A stretch of 64,000 nt of DNA from assembly GCF_029714945.1 (NCBI RefSeq), contig NZ_CP121634.1, positions 744,001-808,000 of the forward strand, given 5' to 3'. The notes under the pieces are model-generated. The model saw nothing but the letters and a program-made list of their open reading frames with translations. It searched no databases and had not been told where the DNA came from. The stretch is from Bradyrhizobium sp. CIAT3101 (lineage in GTDB: Bacteria > Pseudomonadota > Alphaproteobacteria > Rhizobiales > Xanthobacteraceae). The position numbers and the translations under genes are program-made. Each line of letters opens with the position of its first letter. The stretch's first letter is position 1. Positions 26,201-34,702 of this stretch are shown in pieces.

Positions 26201-26777
26201 TCTCGGCGACCGCGACGTCGAACGACGCGGGGCTCAGGGGAGGCGAGCTGCGATAGACTTGCGCGGCCGCACGCTCGACCGCATCGGCCTGGCGCTGGCG
26301 CGTCTCGACCGGTGCGGGTCGCGGTGGTTGAGGCTGTGGCGCTTGGGGCTGTTGCGCTTGAGGCTGCGGCGGCTGGGGCCGCGAGATCTGCGACAGCCGG
26401 GCATCGAGCCGCGAGATCGCGTCGTTGAGCTGGCGGGCAACGCCCTGCTCGCGCGATACGTCTCTCTCACGCGACGAATCCTGGCGCGGCGCTGCGGGCT
26501 TCGAAATCCGTTCGATCTGCTGGGTGATTGCGTCGAGGCGCTGATGGATGTCGGCGACGTCGCGGCTTTCCTGGCTCTGCATCTGCTGCGCGCGCGGATC
26601 GGGACGTTGATCCTGACGCGGATCGTAAGGCCCGCGAAAGTTTTGCGGGGCAGTCTCGCCGAGCGTGGAGTTCAGCCAATCGTTGAGTGACATGCCGGCT
26701 CTGCGCGCAGCAGCTTCGGCCCGCTCCCTGACGGATGGATCGATACCGTCAACACTCCACGATACGCGCGAATTCAT
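23277..26777 (-). CDS. PodJ-like polar localisation protein with C-terminal Sel1 repeats
   Basis: 1166 residues. The N-terminus MNSRVSWSVDGIDPSVRERAEAAARRAG with SLNDWLN is typical of rhizobial PodJ/Sel1 proteins. A long cytoplasmic coiled-coil region (about 250-580) and Pro/Ala-rich linkers follow, including a PMPMAA tandem near 590-605. There is one membrane helix (VGASVVVIVLGTFKMAMNLL, about 797-816). The periplasmic part has a Pro-rich stretch and then Sel1/TPR repeats from about 940 (AYEIGVRFAEGKGVAANYDEAAKWYDRAA and successors). In Caulobacter PodJ organises one cell pole; a similar scaffold role is inferred. The start at 26777 is preferred over 26831 from the conserved N-terminus. Confidence 0.88.
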   Translation of the reverse strand: MNSRVSWSVDGIDPSVRERAEAAARRAGMSLNDWLNSTLGETAPQNFRGPYDPRQDQRPDPRAQQMQSQESRDVADIHQRLDAITQQIERISKPAAPRQDSSRERDVSREQGVARQLNDAISRLDARLSQISRPQPPQPQAQQPQAPQPQPPRPAPVETRQRQADAVERAAAQVYRSSPPLSPASFDVAVAEITARQSELDGFAPRQLPPRAAPSIAPSAAPYAPPMAPLATAYAPPPPQAGPDFSSLERHLLKITSQIESLQRPDNTEQAINGFRAELAEIRNAITEAMPRRAIESIENEIRSLHRRIDETRSNGTDGQMLSGIERALADIKQVLRTLTPAEQLTGYDEAIRNLGAKLDLILRANDDPSTVRQLEGAISALRGIVSNVASNEALARLSEDVQLLSSKVDQVNRSSDRGDSFAVLEQRIAALTAALETRERPQPVESTEHLEAAIRALSDRFDRMPVGNDSASAFAHLEQRVSYLLERIEANSDSRGGNLSRVEDGLHDILRHLERQQATYSALAESRSSAPSPDSGMVDLVKRELSDIRYSQAETNRSTQDSLEAVHNTLGHVVDRLSMIEGDLRAVRTAPPAPAPMPMAAPMPMAAPMQMAAPAEPAPMAREQQPPKYDPKPELQNPAAAQHAHSTFVAAPREFHAAVPAAPPPLPMTPVPPRAISEILEPHTAPARAAIAPELPPDHPLEPGTRPNGRPATPSERIAASESAISEIPAAPKEPVSSSSFIAAARRAAQAAAAQPPEKPARGVKAAIAARVKDKGQGQAQAQAQQGASTITSKIRSLLVGASVVVIVLGTFKMAMNLLEGGSTQPAPQAMENTSQPAPQAPPPVENKPAAPEQVTPSMTSPTPIGKQSLNNAAPAPAPVTNSGNTASVEIPPAPAAAPPPPASSGDVTGALSGTSRARLGTIQVPPSEKLPDGIAGPALRTAVMKGDATAAYEIGVRFAEGKGVAANYDEAAKWYDRAAQAGVVPATFRLGTLYEKGLGVKKDADIARRYYTQAAERGNAKAMHNLAVLDADGGGRGANYKSAAQWFRKAADRGVADSQFNLGILYARGIGVEQNLAESYKWFTLAAGQGDADAATKRDDVAKRLDPQSLAAAKLAIQTFSAEPQPDDAVNVQAPAGGWDSAPQAAAKPAPKPVATKKSASAAH

Positions 26778-27053
26778 GACTCTGTCCGGTTCCGACTCCG
26801 GCGCCCCACCCGGCGCCTCCAGTCTCCCCACGCGTGCCGGTTGTTAAGACAATCGGATTTGACGCGGGTCGTCTGCCTCGAAAACCGACTTTTTCCTGTT
26901 ACGGTAAATAACGGGTTAAGGAACGCGTCGCTGGTGTCTTAAAGTTGGGCGGCCTCGGCCTGCCTCGCCCGTGGGTACGGTCGGGATCCCGCCCTGGCAG
27001 GAACTCTCTGCGTGTTGGCAGCTTGGAACTTCAGCAACGAAGGATGGCTCAAA
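26778..27053. other. Gap between the polarity gene and the DUF2934 gene
   Basis: About 275 bases holding divergent promoters. There is an AT-richer stretch near 26880-26915 (TTTTTCCTGTTACGGTAAATAACGG) but no assignable promoter. No gene seen. Confidence 0.35.
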
Positions 27054-27230
27054 ATGGCAGGTCTGACCGAAGAGGACGTCCGCAAGCGCGCCTACGAGAT
27101 TTGGAAAGGCGCAGGCGAGCCCAGCGGGAAAATGGACACCTTCTGGTATGAGGCCGAAAAGCAGCTTCTGGCCGAGCGGTCAAAACAGGGCGAGGTGCCG
27201 CCCGGGATGACTGACAATTTGCCGGTCTAG
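27054..27230 (+). CDS. DUF2934 domain protein
   Basis: 58-residue soluble protein matching the DUF2934 family, with DVRKRAYEIWKGAGEPSGKMDTFWYEAEKQLL. These are small proteins common in rhizobia and without known function. The start at 27054 has AAGGA about nine bases upstream; an in-frame TTG/ATG region from 27012 is less likely because the family begins at MAGLTEEDVRKRAYE. It is convergent with the PadR gene, whose stop is five bases further on. Confidence 0.85.
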   Translation: MAGLTEEDVRKRAYEIWKGAGEPSGKMDTFWYEAEKQLLAERSKQGEVPPGMTDNLPV

Positions 27231-27235
27231 CGCCC

Positions 27236-27838
27236 TCAGCCCTTCCCCTCGCGCTTGCCGTCGTCCAGCGGCACCACCGTGCCGGTCCCCTTATCCTTGC
27301 CGCTCATCGCCGACAGCGCGTCGAGTGCTTCCTCGCAGAAGTCCGCCACCATCTGCTCGTGCCGCGCGCCGAGGCGGAGCAGCAGCAGATTGCCGAGGTC
27401 GAGCACATCAGATGCCGTTCCTTCGGGAAAACGCTTCTTCAGGATCCGCTCGTAATTCTCGTGCCGGTCGCGGTGATGCTCCAGGCGGTCCATCAAATCG
27501 GTGCGGATGGGCTCGATGTCGATGCTGTCGAGCGCATGCAGCCGGACCAGCAGGTCGTCCTTGATGGACGGAGGGGTGCTCGGCCGCGCGGCCCAGTGCC
27601 GCAGCGCTGTTCGTCCTTCCGGAGTGAGCGTATAAATGAGCTTATTGGGCTTGCCGGACTGTACGACCTCACGGCCCTGGATGTAGCCGCGGTCGCGCAG
27701 CTTGGAGAGCTCGCGATAGATCTGCTGGTGGTCGGCCTTCCAGAAGAAGCCGATCGAGGAATCGAATGTCTTGGCGAGCTCGTAGCCCGTCATCGGACGT
27801 TCCGTCAGGCATGCGAGGATCGCGTCGCCCAGCGCCAT
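27236..27838 (-). CDS. PadR-family transcriptional regulator
   Basis: 200 residues. The N-terminal PadR winged helix (ALGDAILACLTERPMTGYELAKTFDSSIGFFWKADHQQIYRELSKLRDRGYI) is followed by a C-terminal helical dimerisation domain (about 90-180). PadR proteins repress neighbours until a small molecule binds. It is divergent from a SnoaL-like gene that leads a beta-oxidation operon, and two dyads lie in the gap at 27881-27915, so it very likely controls that operon and itself. The effector may be a CoA thioester or free acid, by inference. Confidence 0.93.
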   Translation of the reverse strand: MALGDAILACLTERPMTGYELAKTFDSSIGFFWKADHQQIYRELSKLRDRGYIQGREVVQSGKPNKLIYTLTPEGRTALRHWAARPSTPPSIKDDLLVRLHALDSIDIEPIRTDLMDRLEHHRDRHENYERILKKRFPEGTASDVLDLGNLLLLRLGARHEQMVADFCEEALDALSAMSGKDKGTGTVVPLDDGKREGKG

Positions 27839-27880
27839 GTGACCTGCCTCCCTGTGACCTTAACCAAGCAGCTTGACTTT

Positions 27881-27915
27881 ATGCGTATCGACGCATATGC
27901 GTCAATGTGCATATG
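27881..27915. promoter_or_regulatory. Candidate PadR operator: two overlapping dyads
   Basis: ATGCGT-ATCG-ACGCAT at 27881-27896 and CATATGC-N8-GCATATG at 27894-27915, both perfect and overlapping by three bases. They lie 43 bases upstream of padR and about 100 bases upstream of the SnoaL-like gene. PadR boxes typically show ATGT-N8-ACAT symmetry; the N8 spacing matches the second dyad. Confidence 0.7.
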
Positions 27916-28012
27916 AGGTGGGGCTCCAGACCCCCGGAAGAGCACCCTTGACGCTACTGTGCATGGGGTTGTTTTCGCGTTTTTGCCAAAGCCCTTTGGG
28001 AGGCACCTGACA

Positions 28013-28399
28013 ATGACCGGCCTCGACTCCTGGTACGCCTTCATGAAGTCCCACGACCCCAAGGCATTGTGGGAGCTGCTCCACCCCGACGCCGTGTTCG
28101 AAAGCCCCGTCGTGCACTCGCCGCAGCGCGGTCGCGACATCACCTTCAAATATCTCGCCAGCGCCGAGAAGGTGCTCGGCGGCCCGGGCTTCACCTATGT
28201 CGGCGAATGGCGAAACGCCAACGGTGCCGTGCTCGAATTCAAGACCATCATCGACGGCATCGAGATCAACGGCGTCGACATCATCACTTTCGATGCCGAG
28301 GGACGAATCACGAATTTCAAGGTGATGGTGCGCCCGCTCAAGGCCATCAACATGCTGCACCGCCTGATGGCGGAGCAGCTCGCCGCCGCTCAATCATAA
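28013..28399 (+). CDS. SnoaL/NTF2-like protein
   Basis: 128-residue NTF2-like fold protein (WYAFMKSHDPKALWELLHPDAVFESPVV, GEWRNANGAVLEFKTIIDGIEINGVDIITFDAEGRITNFKVMVRPLKAI). Such proteins can be small-molecule-binding or isomerase/hydrolase domains. The start at 28013 has GGGAGG upstream; the frame is open to 27959. First gene of a run with acyl-CoA dehydrogenase, thiolase and the multifunctional beta-oxidation protein, so it may bind an acyl-CoA intermediate. That is inference. Confidence 0.88.
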   Translation: MTGLDSWYAFMKSHDPKALWELLHPDAVFESPVVHSPQRGRDITFKYLASAEKVLGGPGFTYVGEWRNANGAVLEFKTIIDGIEINGVDIITFDAEGRITNFKVMVRPLKAINMLHRLMAEQLAAAQS

Positions 28400-28432
28400 A
28401 CCAATAGTCAGAGCCCATGCCGGGAGACCGCA

Positions 28433-30223
28433 ATGCCGATCTATAAAGCCCCCGTCGAAGACGTGAACTTCCTGATGAACGACGTCTTCCAGATCGACCG
28501 CTACGACAATCTCGCCGGCTTCTCGGATGCATCGAGCGACGTGCGCGAGGCGATCCTCGGCGAAGCCGCCAAGCTCGCCGAAGAGGTGCTGCAGCCGCTC
28601 AATCGTGTGGGCGATCTCGAAGGCTGCAAGCGCGCCGATGACGGCAGCGTCACCACGCCGAAGGGTTTCAAGGACGCCTTCAAGCAGGTCGCCGAAGGCG
28701 GCTGGCTTGGTCTGTCGGCGCCGACCGAGTTCGGCGGCCAGGGCCTGCCGGTGACGCTCTCGCAGGCGGTCAACGAATTCCAGATCTCCGCCAACATGGC
28801 CTTCTCGATGTATGGCGGCCTCACTATGGGCGCGACCGCCGCGCTGATCGTTCACGGAAGCCCTGAGCAGAAGCAGACCTACGTGCCGAAGATGGTCGCC
28901 GGCGAGTGGACCGGCACCATGAACCTGACCGAGCCGCATTGCGGCACCGATCTCGGCATGCTCCGCACCAAGGCGGTGCGCCAGGCCGACGGCAGCTTCA
29001 AGATCACGGGCACCAAGATCTTCATCTCGGCCGGCGAGCATGACCTCGCCCCCAACATCATCCACCTCGTGCTCGCCCGCATCGAGGGCGCGCCCGCCGG
29101 CATCAAGGGCGTGTCGCTGTTCGTGGTGCCCAAGTTCCTTGTGAATCCGGATGGCTCGGTCGGCGCCCGCAACGGCGTGGTCTGCGGTTCGATCGAGCAC
29201 AAGATGGGCATCCACGGCAATTCGACCTGCGTGATGAATTACGACGGTGCCACCGGCTGGCTGATCGGCGAAGAGAACAAGGGCATGCAGGGCATGTTCG
29301 TGATGATGAACGAGGCCCGCCTCGGTGTCGCCGTTCAGGGCCTCGCGCAATCCGAGGTCGCCTATCAGAATGCCGTCGCCTACGCGCGCGAGCGCATCCA
29401 GGGCCGTTCGCTCACCGACGTAAAGGCGCCGGACAAGCCGGCCGATCCGATCATCGTGCATCCCGACGTGCGCCGCACGCTGCTGTCGATCCGCGCCTTC
29501 AACGAGGCCGCGCGCGCCTTCGTGATGTGGACCGCGCTGAAGAGCGACGTTGCCCATCGCTCCGAGGACCCGAAGGACCGTCAGGCCGCGGATGATCACA
29601 TGGGCCTGATGACGCCGGTGCTGAAAGGCTTCCTCACCGACTACGGCTTTGCCAACGCGGTGCAGGCGCAGCAGATGTATGGCGGCCACGGCTACATCGC
29701 CGAGCAGGGCATGGAGCAGTTCGTGCGCGATGCCCGCATCGCCATGATCTATGAAGGCGCCAACGGCATCCAGGCGCTCGACCTCGTCGGCCGCAAGCTG
29801 CCGCGCGACGGCGGCCGCGCCATCATGGCGTTCTTCGGCGAGGTCATGGCCTTCGCCAAGGAGAACGGCGGCGACGAGGCGCTCAAGCCCTTCATCGCCC
29901 CGCTCTCGGCCTCGCTCGGCCATCTCCAGCAGGCCACCACGTGGCTGATGCAGAACGCGATGGCGAAGCCGGACAATGCCGGCGCCGCCGCGACCGACTA
30001 TCTGCATCTCTTCGGCTTCGTCGCGCTCGGCTACATGTGGGCGAAGATGGCGAAGGTGACGCAAGCCAAGATTGCCGCCAGCGGAGCGACGCCCTATCTC
30101 TCGACCAAGCTCGTCACCGGCCGCTTCTTCATGGAGCGCATGCTGCCGGAAACCGCGGCCAATCTCGCGCGCATCCAGTCCGGCTGCGCCACCATCATGG
30201 AACTGCCGGCGGAAGCGTTCTGA
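28433..30223 (+). CDS. Acyl-CoA dehydrogenase (long, FadE-like)
   Basis: FAD enzyme for the first step of beta-oxidation. The 596 residues are longer than the 380-residue short form because of an N-terminal extension (APVEDVNFLMNDVFQIDRYDNLAGF) and a C-terminal helical domain typical of the Pseudomonas FadE5-type subfamily. The signatures GTMNLTEPHCGTDLGMLRTKA and ITGTKIFISAGEHD are present, and YGGHGYIAEQGMEQFVRDARIAMIYEGANGIQALDLVGRKL includes the catalytic-base region. It follows the SnoaL-like gene by 33 bases in the same transcript. Confidence 0.96.
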   Translation: MPIYKAPVEDVNFLMNDVFQIDRYDNLAGFSDASSDVREAILGEAAKLAEEVLQPLNRVGDLEGCKRADDGSVTTPKGFKDAFKQVAEGGWLGLSAPTEFGGQGLPVTLSQAVNEFQISANMAFSMYGGLTMGATAALIVHGSPEQKQTYVPKMVAGEWTGTMNLTEPHCGTDLGMLRTKAVRQADGSFKITGTKIFISAGEHDLAPNIIHLVLARIEGAPAGIKGVSLFVVPKFLVNPDGSVGARNGVVCGSIEHKMGIHGNSTCVMNYDGATGWLIGEENKGMQGMFVMMNEARLGVAVQGLAQSEVAYQNAVAYARERIQGRSLTDVKAPDKPADPIIVHPDVRRTLLSIRAFNEAARAFVMWTALKSDVAHRSEDPKDRQAADDHMGLMTPVLKGFLTDYGFANAVQAQQMYGGHGYIAEQGMEQFVRDARIAMIYEGANGIQALDLVGRKLPRDGGRAIMAFFGEVMAFAKENGGDEALKPFIAPLSASLGHLQQATTWLMQNAMAKPDNAGAAATDYLHLFGFVALGYMWAKMAKVTQAKIAASGATPYLSTKLVTGRFFMERMLPETAANLARIQSGCATIMELPAEAF

Positions 30224-30271
30224 GCCTGCTTCCGCGCTAACAGAATTCGAACACCAGATCAGGAGGGCGTC

Positions 30272-31480
30272 ATGCCTGAGGCATTCATCTACGATCACGT
30301 TCGCACCCCCCGTGGCCGCGGCAAGGCGGACGGTTCGCTGCACGAAGTCACCGCGCTGGCGCTCGCCACCGTGCCGCTGAAGGCGCTGAAGGACCGCAAC
30401 AATCTGCCGGAAGATTCCGTCGATGACGTCGTGCTCGGCGTGGTCGATCCCGTCGGCGAAGCCGGCTCCGACATCGCGCGCTTTGCCGCGCTCAAGGCTG
30501 GTCTCGGCGAAGCCGTGCCCGGCGTGCAGATCAGCCGCTTCTGCGCCTCCGGCCTCGACGCCGTGAACTTTGCCGCCGCGCAGGTGATGAGCGGTCAGCA
30601 TGAGCTCGTGATCGGCGGTGGCGCCGAATCGATGAGCCGCGTCGGCATCGGCGCCTCCGGCGGCGCCTGGCCGATGGACCCGTCGATGGCGGTGCCCGCT
30701 TACTTCATGCCGCAGGGCGTTTCGGCCGACCTGATCGCCACCAAATACGGTTTTTCGCGCGACGACGTCGATGCCTATGCGGTGCAGAGCCAGCAGCGTG
30801 CAGCAAAATCCTGGGAGGAAGGCCGCTTCGACAGGTCGATCGTGCCGGTGAAGGACATCAACGGCCTCACCATCCTCGCCAAGGACGAGCATATGCGTCC
30901 CTCGACGACGATGCAGTCGCTGGCGCAGCTGCAGCCGTCGTTCACGATGATGGCGCAGATGGGCGGCTTCGACGGCGTCGCGGTGCAGTCGCACCCGGAG
31001 ATCGAGCGCGTCAACTACGTGCATCACGCCGGCAACTCGTCGGGCATCGTTGACGGCGCCGGCGCCGTTCTGCTCGGCAGCAAGGACGCGGGCGCGAAGT
31101 ACGGTTTGAAGCCCCGCGCAAAGATCCGCGCGTTTGCCAATGTCGGCTCAGAGCCCGCGATGATGCTGACCGGTCCGGTCGACGTCACCGAAAAGCTGTT
31201 CGCGCGTTCCGGCATGAAGAAGTCGGATATCGACCTGTTCGAGCTCAACGAAGCCTTCGCTTCGGTCGTGCTGCGCTACATCCAGGCCTTCGACATCGAC
31301 AACGCCAAGATCAACGTCAATGGCGGCGCCATCGCGCTCGGTCATCCGCTCGGTGCGACCGGTGCCATGATTCTCGGCACCGTGCTCGACGAGCTCGAGC
31401 GCACCAACAAGTCCACCGCCCTGGTGACGCTGTGCATCGGCGGCGGCATGGGCACCGCGACCATCATCGAGCGCGTCTAA
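30272..31480 (+). CDS. Acetyl-CoA C-acyltransferase (thiolase)
   Basis: Thiolase of 402 residues carrying out the last step of beta-oxidation. The nucleophilic Cys lies in [15 protein letters not shown] (about residue 90), the His in [17 protein letters not shown] (about 355) and the second Cys in [15 protein letters not shown] (about 389). AGGAGGG precedes the ATG at 30272, 48 bases after the dehydrogenase. With its neighbours this completes a beta-oxidation set. Confidence 0.96.
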   Translation: MPEAFIYDHVRTPRGRGKADGSLHEVTALALATVPLKALKDRNNLPEDSVDDVVLGVVDPVGEAGSDIARFAALKAGLGEAVPGVQISRFCASGLDAVNFAAAQVMSGQHELVIGGGAESMSRVGIGASGGAWPMDPSMAVPAYFMPQGVSADLIATKYGFSRDDVDAYAVQSQQRAAKSWEEGRFDRSIVPVKDINGLTILAKDEHMRPSTTMQSLAQLQPSFTMMAQMGGFDGVAVQSHPEIERVNYVHHAGNSSGIVDGAGAVLLGSKDAGAKYGLKPRAKIRAFANVGSEPAMMLTGPVDVTEKLFARSGMKKSDIDLFELNEAFASVVLRYIQAFDIDNAKINVNGGAIALGHPLGATGAMILGTVLDELERTNKSTALVTLCIGGGMGTATIIERV

Positions 31481-31500
31481 GGGGTAGGGGAGCAACCAAC

Positions 31501-33714
31501 ATGGCTTACAAGAATTTCAAGGTTGAGACCGATTCCGACGGCATCGCGCTGGTCACCTGGGACATCCCCGGCCGTTCGATGAACGTGCTCGACGAGACCT
31601 CGACCAGCGAGCTCGATGCGATCGTCAAGGCGACCACGGCCGACGCCGCGGTGAAGGGCGTCGTCATCACCTCGGCCAAGGACGCGTTCTGCGCCGGTGC
31701 AGACCTCTCCATGCTCGAAGGCATGAACCAGGCCTACGCCAAGGTCCTCAAGGAGCAGGGCGAGACCGCCGCGAATCAGATGCTGTTCGACCAGAGCCGC
31801 CGCTTCTCGCAGGTGCTGCGCTCGATCGAGACGTCGGGCAAGCCGTGGGCGGCCGCGATCAACGGCCTCGCGCTCGGCGGCGGATTCGAGATCACGCTGT
31901 GCTGCCACTATCGCGTGGCCGCCGAGAATCCCAAGACGCGTCTCGGCTTGCCCGAGGTCAAGGTCGGCCTGTTCCCCGGCGCCGGCGGCACCCAGCGCGT
32001 GCCGCGCCTGGTGCCGCCGCAGGACGCGATGACGATCCTGCTCAAGGGCGATCCGGTGACGCTCGACAAGGCCAAGGCGCTCAATCTGATTCACGCCATC
32101 GTGCCGGCTGCCGACCTCGTCAAGGCGGCGAAGGACTGGATCAAGGGCGGCGGCAAGGCTGTCGCGCCCTGGGACGAAAAGGGTTTCAAGCTGCCCGGTG
32201 GTCCTGTGTTCTCCAAGGCCGGCATGATGATGTTCCCGGCCGGCAACGCGATTTATCGCCGCGAGACCTACGACAACTATCCGGCCGCGCGTGCGATCAT
32301 GAGCTGCGTCTATGAAGGCCTACAGTTGCCGATCGACGCGGCACTGCGCGTGGAGTCGCGCTACTTCACCTCTGTGCTGCGCTCGAAGGAAGCGGCCGCG
32401 ATGATCCGCAGCCTGTTCCTGTCGATGCAGGAGCTGAACAAGGGCGCGCGCCGTCCGAAGGACGTGCCCGCGACCAAGGTGAAGAAGATCGCCGTGATCG
32501 GTGCCGGATTCATGGGCGCGAGCGTCGGCTACGTCTCGGCCCGCGCCGGCCTCGACGTCGTCTTGATCGATCGCGACCAGGAGAGCGCCGACAAGGGCAA
32601 GGCGCATGCGCAGAAGGTGATCGAGGACCAGATCAAGAAGGGCCGCGCCAAGCCGACTGATGCTGAGGCGCTGCTCGCGCGCATCACGCCGACGGCGGAC
32701 TATGCCGCGTTGAAGGACGTCGACCTCGTCATCGAAGCCGTGTTCGAGGACCGCAAGGTCAAGGCGGAGACGTTCGCGAAGGCGCAGGAATATCTCAAGC
32801 CGGACGTGATCTTCGCGTCGAACACCTCGACGCTGCCGATCACCTCGCTGGCCGAGGCCTTCAAGGACCAGGGCAAGTTCGTCGGCATCCACTTCTTCTC
32901 GCCGGTCGAGAAGATGATGCTGGTCGAGATCATCCTCGGCAAGAACACCGGCGATGTCGCACTCGCGACCGCGCTCGATTACGTCCGGCAGATCGGCAAG
33001 ACGCCGATCGTCGTTAACGACTCCAGAGGCTTCTTCGCCAACCGCTGCGTCGGCCGTTATGTCGCCGAGGGCAACGAGATGTTCCTCGAAGGCGTGCCGC
33101 CGGCGATGATCGAGAATTGCGCCAAGATGGCCGGCATGCCGGTGGGCCCGCTCTCGCTCTCGGACGAAGTCGCGCTCGACCTCGGTCTGAAGATCATGAA
33201 GGCGACCGAAGCCGATCTCGGCCCCAACGCCATCAACCCCGATCAGAAGAAGCTGATGGTCGAGATGGTCGAGAAGCAGGGCCGTTTGGGCCGCAAGAAC
33301 AAGAAGGGCTTCTATGACTATCCCGAGGGCAAGGGCCAGAAGAGCCTGTGGCCGGGCCTTTCGGCCTTGCAGCCGAAGCAGCTCGATCCTGATACGCTCG
33401 ACGTCGAAGAGCTGAAGCAGCGCTTCCTGGTGGTGCAGGCGGTGGAGGCCGCGCGCACGGTCGAGGATCACGTCATCACCGATCCGCGCGAGGCGGATGT
33501 CGGCTCGATCCTCGGCTTCGGCTTCGCGCCGTTCACCGGCGGCACGCTGTCCTACATCGACTTCATGGGCACGAAGAAGTTCGTCGAGCTCTGCCACAAG
33601 CTCGAGGCCAAGTACGGCTCGCGCTTCACGCCGCCGAAGCTGCTCGAGGAGATGGCTGCGAAGGGTGAAACGTTCTACGGCCGCTTTGCGCCGAAGAAGG
33701 CGGCTGCTGCCTGA
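31501..33714 (+). CDS. Multifunctional enoyl-CoA hydratase / 3-hydroxyacyl-CoA dehydrogenase
   Basis: 737-residue FadB/FadJ-type fusion. The N-terminal crotonase domain (about 1-300) has [20 protein letters not shown] and the oxyanion/catalytic region [21 protein letters not shown], with the family Glu residues in [22 protein letters not shown]. The dehydrogenase domain starts at about 320 with the Rossmann motif [22 protein letters not shown] and continues with [17 protein letters not shown] (catalytic His) and [11 protein letters not shown]. It starts at the ATG at 31501 after GGGGAG, 20 bases after the thiolase. Third enzyme of the operon and its last gene. Confidence 0.96.
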   Translation: MAYKNFKVETDSDGIALVTWDIPGRSMNVLDETSTSELDAIVKATTADAAVKGVVITSAKDAFCAGADLSMLEGMNQAYAKVLKEQGETAANQMLFDQSRRFSQVLRSIETSGKPWAAAINGLALGGGFEITLCCHYRVAAENPKTRLGLPEVKVGLFPGAGGTQRVPRLVPPQDAMTILLKGDPVTLDKAKALNLIHAIVPAADLVKAAKDWIKGGGKAVAPWDEKGFKLPGGPVFSKAGMMMFPAGNAIYRRETYDNYPAARAIMSCVYEGLQLPIDAALRVESRYFTSVLRSKEAAAMIRSLFLSMQELNKGARRPKDVPATKVKKIAVIGAGFMGASVGYVSARAGLDVVLIDRDQESADKGKAHAQKVIEDQIKKGRAKPTDAEALLARITPTADYAALKDVDLVIEAVFEDRKVKAETFAKAQEYLKPDVIFASNTSTLPITSLAEAFKDQGKFVGIHFFSPVEKMMLVEIILGKNTGDVALATALDYVRQIGKTPIVVNDSRGFFANRCVGRYVAEGNEMFLEGVPPAMIENCAKMAGMPVGPLSLSDEVALDLGLKIMKATEADLGPNAINPDQKKLMVEMVEKQGRLGRKNKKGFYDYPEGKGQKSLWPGLSALQPKQLDPDTLDVEELKQRFLVVQAVEAARTVEDHVITDPREADVGSILGFGFAPFTGGTLSYIDFMGTKKFVELCHKLEAKYGSRFTPPKLLEEMAAKGETFYGRFAPKKAAAA

Positions 33715-33740
33715 TCGCTTGAAAATCGCTCAAAGGCGGA

Positions 33741-33764
33741 GGCCGGATCATTGATCCGGCCTTT
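33741..33764 (+). terminator. Terminator of the beta-oxidation operon
   Basis: GGCCGGATCA / TTGATCCGGCC stem with a minimal loop and CTTT after it, 27 bases downstream of the last stop. A near-identical stem lies at 34653-34680. Confidence 0.8.
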
Positions 33765-34018
33765 CGCATGTCAGGGCCCTTTATCACGGTTACGTCAGAT
33801 TAATCCCCAGGTTGTGGAACCGGTCACAGAATCCGGGTAGGAACCGTGCGAGAATCCTTCGGTGCGCCCCGTCGCGTAATTGTCATATGCGCGTCAAAGC
33901 GGCGCCGTTCTTTTGCTTGGGTTGGCACTACTCTTGCTGACCAGTCGAGGAACGAAACCTTGTTGGGACACTTGCCGCACCACCGGCAAGTTGAAGACGA
34001 AATAAGAAAGTGTCCTTG
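33765..34018. other. Gap without a supported gene
   Basis: Contains a GTGGAACCGGTC and a TAGGAACCGTG stretch, each with the GGAAC of EcfG-type promoters, but I did not find a CGTT at the right spacing after either. Likely holds the promoter of the small gene at 34019. Confidence 0.35.
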
Positions 34019-34237
34019 ATGAACTCTTTGGTGCTGCGGAAGACCGCGTTCGATCGCGATCTCGCCGCGAAATATGCTGTTACGCCTGCGCTCGGCCGCG
34101 TTCTGCCGGCGCGAAAGCCGGCCCGATTGCGGCGCAGGGGGCCCATGCTTTGGGCGGCGTTTGCGTTACTTGTGCTCGGGGCGGATTTTCTTCTCGCCTA
34201 TCTCGCCTGGCTCGCCGTCGATTTCGTCATGCGGTGA
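34019..34237 (+). CDS. Small membrane protein, uncertain
   Basis: 72 residues from the ATG at 34019 (GTG at 34010 also in frame). A basic N-terminal half (KPARLRRRG) is followed by one hydrophobic helix (MLWAAFALLVLGADFLLAYLAWLAV). No family recognised. Its last 72 bases overlap the end of the convergent small gene on the other strand, so one of the two may be spurious. The AAGAAAG upstream is a weak ribosome-binding site. Confidence 0.45.
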   Translation: MNSLVLRKTAFDRDLAAKYAVTPALGRVLPARKPARLRRRGPMLWAAFALLVLGADFLLAYLAWLAVDFVMR

Positions 34238-34480
34238 GATGTCGCGCGCGTAGCGCAGATAGGTCGTCGCGAAGTAGGCGAGCTGCGAGACGGCAAGACA
34301 GATGGCAACGACGGCCACGCCCGCCATCATTCCGAATCCGTAAGCGCGAAGAATGATCGCCGCGAATATCGCGATGAAGGGCGAAAGCACGACCAGCGCC
34401 CAGATCCTGAAAAAATAACCTGTCGCTATTCCTACCAATACGCTTGCAACGATCAGGACGAAGGCAATCGTCAAGTTCAA
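34166..34480 (-). CDS. Small multi-helix membrane protein
   Basis: 104 residues with three hydrophobic segments (about 3-22, 26-46, 50-72) and a charged acidic tail (ISPHDEIDGEPGEIGEKK). It starts at the ATG at 34480. Predicted inner-membrane protein; no family recognised. Convergent with and overlapping the gene at 34019-34237. Confidence 0.65.
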   Translation of the reverse strand: MNLTIAFVLIVASVLVGIATGYFFRIWALVVLSPFIAIFAAIILRAYGFGMMAGVAVVAICLAVSQLAYFATTYLRYARDISPHDEIDGEPGEIGEKKIRPEHK

Positions 34481-34652
34481 ACCTCGATACGAGCCAAAAA
34501 TTATTCAATCAATCACGCCAAGCTCGCCCGCTTTGCGGGTACTGACAAGACAGCACCACTTACGTTCTGCGAACAGTAGTTCATAAGTCTAATGAGAGGT
34601 ACGATAGTCCGGCGAGCTGGTTCTGCGCCGCTGTCGCCCGACGACCAACGAG

Positions 34653-34680
34653 AAAGGCCGGATCGTCGATCCGGCCTTTT
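34653..34680. terminator. Bidirectional hairpin downstream of gst
   Basis: AAAGGCCGGATCG-TCGATCCGGCCTTTT stem flanked by T-runs on both strands, 23 bases past the glutathione S-transferase stop. Closely related to the hairpin at 33741-33764. Confidence 0.8.
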
Positions 34681-34702
34681 GGCTTGCTCATGTTGCGAGC
34701 GG

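Noticed and set aside
23166..26690. A 1174-codon open frame on the + strand opposite the PodJ-like gene
   Set aside because: It is the antisense of a GC-rich gene with strong third-position bias. Its translation is low-complexity Arg/Gly/Ala with no domains, while the minus strand reads as a real multidomain protein.
28394..31027. An 877-codon minus-strand frame opposite the acyl-CoA dehydrogenase and thiolase
   Set aside because: Antisense shadow rich in His, Arg and Asp with no domain; the plus strand has clear enzymes.
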